Assembly (NCBI GenBank): GCA_023386675.1
Contig: JAEWJG010000129.1
Coordinates: 1-8,859, forward strand
DNA length: 8,859 nucleotides
Origin: Actinomycetes bacterium
GTDB lineage: Bacteria > Actinomycetota > Actinomycetes > Actinomycetales > Microbacteriaceae
Reading direction: 5' to 3'
Part shown: one piece after another, positions 1 through 4,743 of the stretch
How the letters are laid out: each line of letters opens with the position of its first letter
Position numbering within the stretch: the first letter of the stretch is position 1
Notes under the pieces: generated by a model
What the model was told of the DNA's origin: nothing
The model's database searches: none
The model's input: only the letters and a program-made list of their open reading frames with translations
Translations under genes and position numbers: made by a program

Positions 1-24
1 CGCATTGGCCGCCTGATCGTCCGC

Positions 25-59
25 CCCGGAAGGCACGCGCTCACGCCGTGCCTTCCGGG
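25..59 (-). terminator. Strong hairpin terminator after the LuxR-type regulator gene
   Basis: A perfect 13-bp inverted repeat has arms at 25-37 (CCCGGAAGGCACG) and 47-59 (CGTGCCTTCCGGG) with a 9-nt loop. It begins 7 bp beyond the regulator's stop codon at 67-69, where an intrinsic terminator is expected. No T-tract follows on either strand. Stem-only terminators of this kind are common in GC-rich actinobacteria. Because the stem is symmetrical it could also stop plus-strand transcription coming from the left, where the neighbouring gene is outside the window. Confidence 0.75.
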
Positions 60-66
60 TGAGCGG

Positions 67-2358
67 TCACCGGTTCTGCTCGCGGTACCAGACGGCCAGC
101 TCCGTCCGGGAGCGCAGCCCCAGCTTCACGAGCGCGTTCTGCACGTGCGTCTCCACCGTGCGAATGGACACGAACAACCGCCGCGCGATGGCCTTGTTGG
201 CCTCACCGTCGGCCACGTACGAGGCGACCTGCGACTCCCGCGGGGTCAGCACCGACGCACCCGCCACGCCCGCCGCAGACGGAGGGACGCCGGCCCGCGC
301 GTGCGCCTCGACGACGCCGAGCAGGGCGTAGTCGATGCTCTCGTCCTCGCTGAGCGCCGCACCATAGCCGTAGGCCTTCTCGAAGGAGGCGGCGCCGAGC
401 CGGTGCCGCAGTCCACGCTCGGTGTCGCCCAGCTCGATGAAGTAGGGCGGGTAGTTCGAGGAGATCGCGCCGACGTCGCGCCAGCGAGCCCGGGCGGCGC
501 CGAGCAGCGTGGCTCCGCGCGTCGCGTCCGCCCGCTCCAGCGCCACCCCCGCCAACAGCTCCAGCGCCTGCGCGACTCCCAGTCCGTTCCCCAATCCGCG
601 CTTGAGGACGAGCGCGTCGCGCGCATCGCGCTCGGTCGCGTCCACGTTCCCCGCGGTCGCGCTCGCCGAAGCCCGCGTCGTCAGCGCGAACGACCGCTCG
701 AAGCGGTCCCCGACGAGGAGGCCCCGCTCGACGATGTGGGCGTCGACCTCGTCCCCCTCCGCAGTGCGGCCGAGGGCGTGCAGGCGCGCCGCCAGCCGCT
801 GCGGCGTGTTGAGCAGACCGAATCGGTACGCCTCCTCGCCGAGGTCGTCCATCAGCCCCTGCAGGATCAGGACGGCGCCCGCGTCGTCGACGTGGGCGAC
901 CTCCTCGGCGCTCACCACGGCGGCGGCGGATTCGCGCCAGACCGGTCCGTCTCGATCCGGGATGCGATCCCGGTCCGCCTCCGCGGCGTTCAGCTCCCGC
1001 CGGGCGAGGCCGGGCTTGTCGGTCAGGGAGAAGACGGTGGCGCGCAGAGCGTGGCCCAGCGATCCCCAGTACGGAGACGCAGTGCCGGAGCCGAGCGCGA
1101 CGCCGAGCCAGGACGCGAGCTCGTCCGCGCTCCCGTGGAGGAGCCACGCCTGACGGCTGGCCGTGACGGCGACCTCGATCGCGGCGTCTGTGCGGCCGTC
1201 GGCCGCGGCCGTCGCCACCGCCCGCCGGATGTTGGGGACATCGGCGCGCAGGCGACGCGTGATCGTCGGCTGGCGGTCCGAGAACCAGTGGTCCTCTGCG
1301 TCGTGCAGGCGCGCCAGCATGGCCTCCACGAAGGTGCGTCTCGCTTCCGCGGAGTGCTCGGAGTGCTCGGTCCCGAACTCCCTCTGGGCAGGCAGCAGCT
1401 CGTAGCGCACCCCGTCCTCGGCTCGGCGGCGGTGGACCACCGAGCGGCGGATGAGCTGGCGCACGGCCGCTCGGGCCTCGCGCGGTCCGCCGGCGCCCGG
1501 CAGGGCCATCGCCTCCCCGAGCTCGAGGTCCCACCCGGGCCCGAGCACCGACAGGTCGCTCCAGACCCGGCGCTCCGCGGGTGAGCAGCGTGCCCAACTG
1601 TGTTCGACGGAGGCCCGGAGGGATCGGCCGGATGCGTCGACCGGTTCGAGTGCGTCGAGCTGCTCGTCCATCCGCTGAGCGAGCGTGTCCGCATCCATGA
1701 ATTGCAGTTGCGCCGCCGCGAGCTCGATCGCCAGCGGGACGCCGCCGGTCGCGGCGCAGATCCGCAGCACCGCTGCCGTGCTGCGGTCGTCGAGGGCGAA
1801 CAGCGCGTCGCCGGCCGTCGCCCGGTCGGTGAACAGCCGGACGGCGTCGCTCGACGCTGACAGGCCGGTGGACGGGAACGGGTCGAGGGCGACGACGGTC
1901 TGGGCAGCCGACGTCAGCGGTTCGCGACTGGTGACCAGGAAGCGGACGCCGGGACACGCCGCCAGCACGGCGTCCACGAAAGCGGAGGTCGCGGGGAGCT
2001 CCTCGTCGACATCGTCGAGGAGGAGCAGAACGTCCTCCTCCCCGATCGCGCGGATCACCGAGGCCACCGCATCGTCGGCGACGGCGACGCGGAGCTGGTG
2101 GGCGACGGCCGTCGCCACGTCCGTGCCGAGCTCCCGAGCATCCACATGCCAGACTCCGGAGACCGAACGCGCGAGGCCCTCCGCCGCCGCGATCGCGAGC
2201 CGGCTCTTGCCGAACCCGGCGCCGCCGGTGATCGTGACCAGCCGCGTCGAAGACTGCAGCAGCCGGCGGATCAGCGATGCCTCTTCGCGCCGCCCGACCA
2301 GCAGATCGAACCGCACTGGTAATCCATGTGTCGACTTCGCGTCATGGTCCGGGGTCAT
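67..2358 (-). CDS. Large ATPase-LuxR transcriptional regulator (NB-ARC/AAA-like plus C-terminal LuxR HTH)
   Basis: A 763-aa cytoplasmic regulator expected to bind ATP and then DNA; its effector and targets cannot be read from the sequence. A P-loop NTPase domain fills roughly residues 20-230: Walker A GGAGFGKS at 45-52, Walker B VLLLLDDVD at 110-118, a sensor-like RFLVTSREPL at 139-148, and a GLPL-type GGVPLAIELAAA at 205-216. Residues about 330-680 look helical and repeat-like, as in the TPR-type middle of such regulators. The last 60 residues (704-763) are a LuxR/GerE helix-turn-helix, from LTPRE through the recognition-helix segment VSIRTVETHVQNALVKLGL. This order matches the actinobacterial MalT/LAL-like class, without a separate N-terminal sensor domain. 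The ATG at 2358 gives a complete P-loop domain, but its ribosome-binding site is weak (only AGAGA nearby). The gene lies downstream of two small same-strand genes and ends at a strong hairpin. The family is secure; the specific role is unknown. Confidence 0.93.
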   Translation of the reverse strand: MTPDHDAKSTHGLPVRFDLLVGRREEASLIRRLLQSSTRLVTITGGAGFGKSRLAIAAAEGLARSVSGVWHVDARELGTDVATAVAHQLRVAVADDAVASVIRAIGEEDVLLLLDDVDEELPATSAFVDAVLAACPGVRFLVTSREPLTSAAQTVVALDPFPSTGLSASSDAVRLFTDRATAGDALFALDDRSTAAVLRICAATGGVPLAIELAAAQLQFMDADTLAQRMDEQLDALEPVDASGRSLRASVEHSWARCSPAERRVWSDLSVLGPGWDLELGEAMALPGAGGPREARAAVRQLIRRSVVHRRRAEDGVRYELLPAQREFGTEHSEHSAEARRTFVEAMLARLHDAEDHWFSDRQPTITRRLRADVPNIRRAVATAAADGRTDAAIEVAVTASRQAWLLHGSADELASWLGVALGSGTASPYWGSLGHALRATVFSLTDKPGLARRELNAAEADRDRIPDRDGPVWRESAAAVVSAEEVAHVDDAGAVLILQGLMDDLGEEAYRFGLLNTPQRLAARLHALGRTAEGDEVDAHIVERGLLVGDRFERSFALTTRASASATAGNVDATERDARDALVLKRGLGNGLGVAQALELLAGVALERADATRGATLLGAARARWRDVGAISSNYPPYFIELGDTERGLRHRLGAASFEKAYGYGAALSEDESIDYALLGVVEAHARAGVPPSAAGVAGASVLTPRESQVASYVADGEANKAIARRLFVSIRTVETHVQNALVKLGLRSRTELAVWYREQNR

Positions 2359-2405
2359 GCTGCGTCTCTAATTCTGGGAGCTTCTACGGGCAGTGGCTTC
2401 TCTCC

Positions 2406-2459
2406 GGGGTGGAGGGTGTCCGGGCATTTCGGGTTTCGTCCGGGCAGACCCTCCACCCC
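2406..2459. repeat. Perfect 12-bp inverted repeat enclosing a 9-bp direct repeat
   Basis: The arms are GGGGTGGAGGGT (2406-2417) and ACCCTCCACCCC (2448-2459), exact reverse complements separated by 30 bp. Inside, GTCCGGGCA occurs twice in direct orientation, at 2418-2426 and 2438-2446, each copy close to an arm. The element lies 28 bp beyond the stop of the 74-aa gene and 47 bp before the start of the LuxR-type regulator, both on the minus strand. It could be the terminator of the small gene, an operator controlling the regulator, or a leader-RNA hairpin. The long loop and internal direct repeats are unusual for a simple terminator, and no T-tract follows. The repeat itself is certain; its role is inference. 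Confidence 0.6.
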
Positions 2460-2487
2460 ATCCCTCGAGCTCGAAGGGCGCGTGCGC

Positions 2488-2712
2488 CTAGAGGTGCGGC
2501 TGATACGGAGACCAGTCCTCCAGGTCGTACTGCAGCTCGACGCCGGAATAGAGGCGAACGTTCCAGCAGGTCGAGTCGCCCCCGGCGTACTGACCCGTGA
2601 TCGTCTCGGTGACCCAGTCCCCCTGATCGTCTCGGCTCCAGCGGATCAGCCCGATGTGCTCTCGAAGTCGCGGGGGATGTGGTGGGCGGATGTAGTCGTT
2701 CTCCTCGGCCAT
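2488..2712 (-). CDS. Small acidic protein of unknown function, 74 aa
   Basis: I do not recognise this protein. It is 74 aa, acidic and rich in Trp and Tyr, with no signal peptide or membrane segment. One cysteine (C49) is present. The start is well supported: a strong ribosome-binding site AGGGAGGG (2721-2728) lies 8 nt before the ATG at 2712. The C-terminal stretch WNVRLYSGVELQYDLEDW (residues 50-67) closely resembles the end of the 53-aa protein encoded just upstream, which has VRVRLKSGVELEWSL. The two may share a small beta-rich fold. The gene lies 80 bp after that gene's stop and 129 bp before the LuxR-type regulator, all on the same strand, so shared transcription is possible. That it is a real gene rests on the ribosome-binding site and the paralogy. 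Confidence 0.72.
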   Translation of the reverse strand: MAEENDYIRPPHPPRLREHIGLIRWSRDDQGDWVTETITGQYAGGDSTCWNVRLYSGVELQYDLEDWSPYQPHL

Positions 2713-2765
2713 GGTCGTCTCCCTCCCTGCCGGAGGTGTCGGTTACCCCGGCGCGACGAGCCCCA

Positions 2766-2775
2766 TAGTGCACTA
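2766..2775. promoter_or_regulatory. 10-bp palindrome TAGTGCACTA, possible operator
   Basis: TAGTGCACTA is a perfect palindrome in the 80-bp gap between the two small genes. A half-site-like TAGTGCGCGG occurs on the minus strand about 20 bp upstream (2786-2795), overlapping the stop of the 53-aa gene. An AT-containing palindrome in such GC-rich DNA, placed just ahead of the 74-aa gene, could be a repressor site, but a 10-bp palindrome can arise by chance. No convincing -35/-10 pair was found around it. Confidence 0.25.
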
Positions 2776-2792
2776 ATCGTTCTTCCCGCGCA

Positions 2793-2954
2793 CTACACAC
2801 TTTCCCCCAGCGACCACTCGAGTTCCACGCCCGACTTCAACCGCACGCGCACGACGTCCTCGGTCACCTCGACGCGGTCGACCTCCGGCCGGCTCAGCAG
2901 GTACTCCCAGCCGGGAACTCCCCAGCCGGGGACCCCGTTTCCGAAATCACTCAC
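2793..2954 (-). CDS. Very small protein of unknown function, about 53 aa, related to the 74-aa neighbour
   Basis: I do not recognise this protein. The open frame extends upstream to 3155, but the upstream part is basic, Cys-rich and runs across the HtrA gene's promoter region, so it is unlikely to be coding. The chosen start is GTG at 2952-2954, preceded 8 nt away by AAGGGG inside a purine-rich stretch. Other GTG codons lie at 2963 and 2993. From the chosen start the protein carries an imperfect GVPGW repeat (residues 8-17) and ends in VEVTEDVVRVRLKSGVELEW and a few more residues (29-53), which parallels the end of the 74-aa protein (VRLxSGVELxxxL). No signal peptide or membrane segment is visible. 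The gene diverges from the HtrA-like gene. That the reading frame is genuine rests mainly on the paralogy; the exact start is uncertain. Confidence 0.55.
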   Translation of the reverse strand: MSDFGNGVPGWGVPGWEYLLSRPEVDRVEVTEDVVRVRLKSGVELEWSLGESV

Positions 2955-3013
2955 CGCCTTCACCCCTTCCCCAGCCTCGAAGAGAGCAAGCACGCTCAGC
3001 TTGGACTCGTCAC

Positions 3014-3092
3014 CATGCTGATGGCTAGAGGCACGAAAAAACCTCGACTCCAAGCGCTGTCTAGCCAAGCCCGTTCGGGCGTGGTCAGCATG
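3014..3092. repeat. Nested inverted repeat in the divergent spacer (possible structured leader or operator)
   Basis: Three stems can form from 79 bp. The outer stem pairs CATGCTGA (3014-3021) with TCAGCATG (3085-3092). The inner stem pairs GGCTAGA (3023-3029) with TCTAGCC (3060-3066). A side hairpin GCCC-GTTC-GGGC lies at 3069-3080. Read as RNA this folds into a three-way junction, with an A6 run (3036-3041) in the 30-nt loop of the inner stem. It sits between the 53-aa gene start (2954, minus) and the HtrA start (3123, plus) and ends 15 nt before the HtrA ribosome-binding site. It could be a structured 5' leader, a dyad operator, or the relic of a mobile or recombination site. The pairing is read directly; the function is unknown. 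Confidence 0.5.
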
Positions 3093-3107
3093 AGACGCAC
3101 GAAGGCG

Positions 3108-3121
3108 AAGGAGGCACCTCC
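3108..3121 (+). promoter_or_regulatory. Ribosome-binding site that fixes the HtrA start, with a complementary flank
   Basis: AAGGAGG at 3108-3114 is a near-perfect Shine-Dalgarno sequence 8 nt before the ATG at 3123, and it decides the start among several upstream in-frame codons. It is immediately followed by CCTCC (3117-3121). GGAG (3110-3113) and CTCC (3118-3121) can therefore pair around a GCAC loop and might partly mask the site. Confidence 0.8.
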
Positions 3122-3122
3122 C

Positions 3123-4241
3123 ATGACATCGGCAGATGGCGAACGCCAGCATCACCCCGGCCGGTTCCCGGTCTGGGCCATCATCCTCCTGGCGGTGCTG
3201 GGCGCGATCATCCTGCTCGGTGCCGGGACGCTCGGCGGACTCGCCATCCGGTCCGTCGACAACATCCGGGGACTGACGACGGCACGGCCGGCACCGGCCG
3301 AGAACGCGTCGGTCTGCAACGCGGAGCAGGTGGCGCGCGACGTGCTGCCGACCATCGTCACCATCGGTGTGACGGCCGGCGACGGGTCAGGTGGTACGGG
3401 AAGCGGTGAGGTCATCACGGCCGACGGCTACATCCTGACGAACAACCACGTCATCGCACCGGCCGCCGATGGTGCGAAGATCGTCGTGCTCTTCAACGAC
3501 GGCTCGACGCATCCGGCGAAGCTGGTGGGTCGTTCCGAGCGTGCGGACATCGCCGTCGTCAAGGTGGAGGCGTCGTCGTTGCCGGTGATCCAGCAGGGCG
3601 ATTCGTCGTCTCTCCAGGTGGGTCAGCCGGTGGTGGCGCTGGGCGCACCGCTCGGGCTGTCGAGCACGGTGACGACCGGTGTGGTGAGCGCGCTCGGGAG
3701 GACCGTGCCGGTACAGGGGGACGGTGACCGCAACGCGGTGCTGGCGAACGCCATCCAGACTGACGCATCCATCAACCCCGGCAACTCTGGTGGTGCCCTC
3801 GTGGACTGCGACGGCCGGCTCGTCGGCGTGAACTCGGCGATCGCGACGGTGCCCGGCGCGACGGGTGTCGCGGGAGGCGGGTCCGTCGGCATCGGCTTCG
3901 CGGTGCCTCAGGCGGTGGCGATGCCCATCGCCGAGCAGATCATCAAGACCGGCAAGGTGACCTATCCGACCTTCGGGATCGGGGTCACGCCGATCCAGCC
4001 AGGAACCAGCGGCTCAGAGCAGAACGGCCTGTATGTGCAGTCGGTCACGCCCGGCGGCCCGGCCGCTCAGGCCGGGATCAAGCCGGGCGACGTGATCACG
4101 AAGGTGGACGGCAAGCCGGTAGCCAGTATCGACGACCTGACGGCTGTCCAGCTGACCAGCAAGCCCGGCGACGACGTCAAGGTCAGCTACGTGCGCGACG
4201 GACATCAGCAGACGACCACGGTGACGCTGGGGGAGGGCTGA
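3123..4241 (+). CDS. Membrane-anchored HtrA/DegS-like serine protease with one PDZ domain
   Basis: A 372-aa trypsin-like (S1C family) serine endopeptidase expected to act outside the membrane on misfolded or regulatory envelope proteins. A short charged cytoplasmic N-terminus is followed by one membrane segment at about 16-44. The protease domain follows at about 66-275 and one PDZ domain at about 283-372. All three catalytic residues are visible: H109 in TNNHV, D142 in ADIAV, and S222 in GNSGG. The oxyanion segment GNSGGALV and the substrate-pocket region GIGFAVP at 257-262 are also intact. C65 and C229 are the only cysteines and could form an extracellular disulfide. The PDZ carbohydrate-free ligand loop is preserved as NGLYVQSV (301-308). 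The open frame extends 36 codons upstream, but AAGGAGG at 3108 fixes the ATG at 3123. One anchor, one protease and one PDZ domain is the DegS-type arrangement, also common in actinobacterial HtrA proteins. The gene is divergent from the 53-aa gene and ends only 18 bp from the stop of the convergent 93-aa gene. Confidence 0.95.
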   Translation: MTSADGERQHHPGRFPVWAIILLAVLGAIILLGAGTLGGLAIRSVDNIRGLTTARPAPAENASVCNAEQVARDVLPTIVTIGVTAGDGSGGTGSGEVITADGYILTNNHVIAPAADGAKIVVLFNDGSTHPAKLVGRSERADIAVVKVEASSLPVIQQGDSSSLQVGQPVVALGAPLGLSSTVTTGVVSALGRTVPVQGDGDRNAVLANAIQTDASINPGNSGGALVDCDGRLVGVNSAIATVPGATGVAGGGSVGIGFAVPQAVAMPIAEQIIKTGKVTYPTFGIGVTPIQPGTSGSEQNGLYVQSVTPGGPAAQAGIKPGDVITKVDGKPVASIDDLTAVQLTSKPGDDVKVSYVRDGHQQTTTVTLGEG

Positions 4242-4259
4242 ACCGCTGATCCGGAGCCG

Positions 4260-4541
4260 TCAGGCTGGTCGGTCGAGTTCCATCGCCGTCTTGAAGCGGT
4301 CGATGATGCGGTAGCTGTCGCCCGGTCCGGACTCCTCGACGCGGACTGTGTCGTAGACGCGGAAGTCGAGATCGCGCAGTTCGGTCAGCCGGTCGGCGCG
4401 CTCGTTGAGCAGAGCCGACCGGAGCGGCGATGCGGGGTCGCGCGGGATGAGCGGAGTGACCAGCTCGCCTCGCCATCCGTCGGTGCTCGCACTGACAAGT
4501 TCGGCGGCGCGCTCGCGCGGATTCCAGCGTGGTGACCTCAT
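4260..4541 (-). CDS. Charged soluble protein of unknown function, 93 aa
   Basis: I do not recognise this protein. It is a 93-aa hydrophilic protein rich in Arg, Asp and Glu, with no cysteine, signal peptide or membrane segment. A basic N-terminal part (RSPRWNPRERAAELV) is followed by a helix-prone middle (LLNERADRLTELRDLDF, about 44-60) and a beta-prone end (RVYDTVRVEESG, then SYRIIDRF). The ATG at 4541 is preceded by GGAGAGGA at 4546-4553. A longer open frame reaches 5306, but it runs through the sigma gene in another frame and is not coding. The gene converges with the HtrA-like gene (18 bp between stops). It lies 202 bp downstream of the sigma-factor gene, from which it is separated by several hairpins, so it probably has its own promoter. 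Good ribosome-binding site and isolation support a real gene; no function is proposed. Confidence 0.68.
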   Translation of the reverse strand: MRSPRWNPRERAAELVSASTDGWRGELVTPLIPRDPASPLRSALLNERADRLTELRDLDFRVYDTVRVEESGPGDSYRIIDRFKTAMELDRPA

Positions 4542-4544
4542 GGC

Positions 4545-4590
4545 GTCCTCTCCGGTGTCGTCGTATGTGTCCTGGCCGGTGTCGTAGTCG
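4545..4590. repeat. Two imperfect 22-bp direct repeats over the leader and RBS of the 93-aa gene
   Basis: Units at 4545-4566 and 4569-4590 match at 17 of 22 positions, with a period of 24 bp and the shared core CCGGTGTCGT. The first unit contains the ribosome-binding site of the 93-aa gene, and the second carries a weaker purine stretch at the equivalent place. They may be a local duplication or paired protein-binding sites. No in-frame start codon lies within the upstream unit, so it is leader and not coding. Confidence 0.45.
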
Positions 4591-4596
4591 GTGTGA

Positions 4597-4639
4597 AGGA
4601 GCGGCCCGGATCCGATACCCGACGGGCCGGGCCGCTCCT
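4597..4639 (-). terminator. Long GC-rich hairpin downstream of the sigma-factor gene
   Basis: A perfect 13-bp inverted repeat has arms AGGAGCGGCCCGG (4597-4609) and CCGGGCCGCTCCT (4627-4639) around a 17-nt loop. It is the last and strongest of three hairpins between the sigma gene stop (4744) and the 93-aa gene start (4541), so it most likely ends the sigma transcript. No T-tract follows, which is usual for GC-rich actinobacteria. A role as an operator for the 93-aa gene cannot be excluded. Confidence 0.6.
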
Positions 4640-4646
4640 GATGGGG

Positions 4647-4700
4647 GCGCTCCCGAAAGCGCTTCCCGTGGAGGAACGCGAAGCCCGAAACGCGCCCTCC
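4647..4700 (-). terminator. Two further hairpins just beyond the sigma-factor gene
   Basis: One hairpin pairs GCGCT (4647-4651) with AGCGC (4658-4662). The other pairs GGAGG (4670-4674) with CCTCC (4696-4700), and inside it CGCG (4677-4680) with CGCG (4691-4694), with a small internal loop between. The second begins 43 bp after the sigma gene stop and could be its first terminator. With the hairpin at 4597-4639 they make a series of three. Individually these two are only moderately convincing. Confidence 0.4.
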
Positions 4701-4743
4701 AGTACTTAAGACGGTGTTCGCCACCGGATATGACGCGATCCGC

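Noticed and set aside
145..1584. 479-aa plus-strand open frame opposite the LuxR-type regulator
   Set aside because: Low-complexity Arg/Ala/Gly-rich antisense shadow of a clearly coding minus-strand gene with intact Walker and LuxR motifs.
2462..2478. Palindrome TCGAGCTCGA with CCC/GGG flanks after the 74-aa gene
   Set aside because: No loop bases are available for a hairpin, and a 10-bp palindrome alone is weak evidence.
2326..3021. 231-aa plus-strand frame across the two small minus-strand genes
   Set aside because: No family features and no good ribosome-binding site; the minus-strand genes have a better ribosome-binding site and a mutually conserved motif. The call is not fully secure because those genes are small.
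3001..3029. Possible promoter TTGGAC / GCTAGA for the HtrA gene
   Set aside because: Spacing is acceptable (17 bp) but both boxes match the consensus poorly, and the -10 overlaps the nested inverted repeat.
3028..3054. T6 run on the minus strand after a short CTTG/CGAG stem, a possible intrinsic terminator
   Set aside because: The stem is four pairs including a wobble, and no minus-strand gene ends there.
3060..3092. tRNA-like or attachment-site remnant suggested by the GTTC loop
   Set aside because: No acceptor, anticodon arm or CCA context, and no integrase or insertion-sequence gene nearby.
4246..4263. CTGA/TCAG stem between the convergent HtrA and 93-aa genes as a shared terminator
   Set aside because: Only four outer pairs plus a bulged three-pair inner stem with a 2-nt loop; too weak to call.
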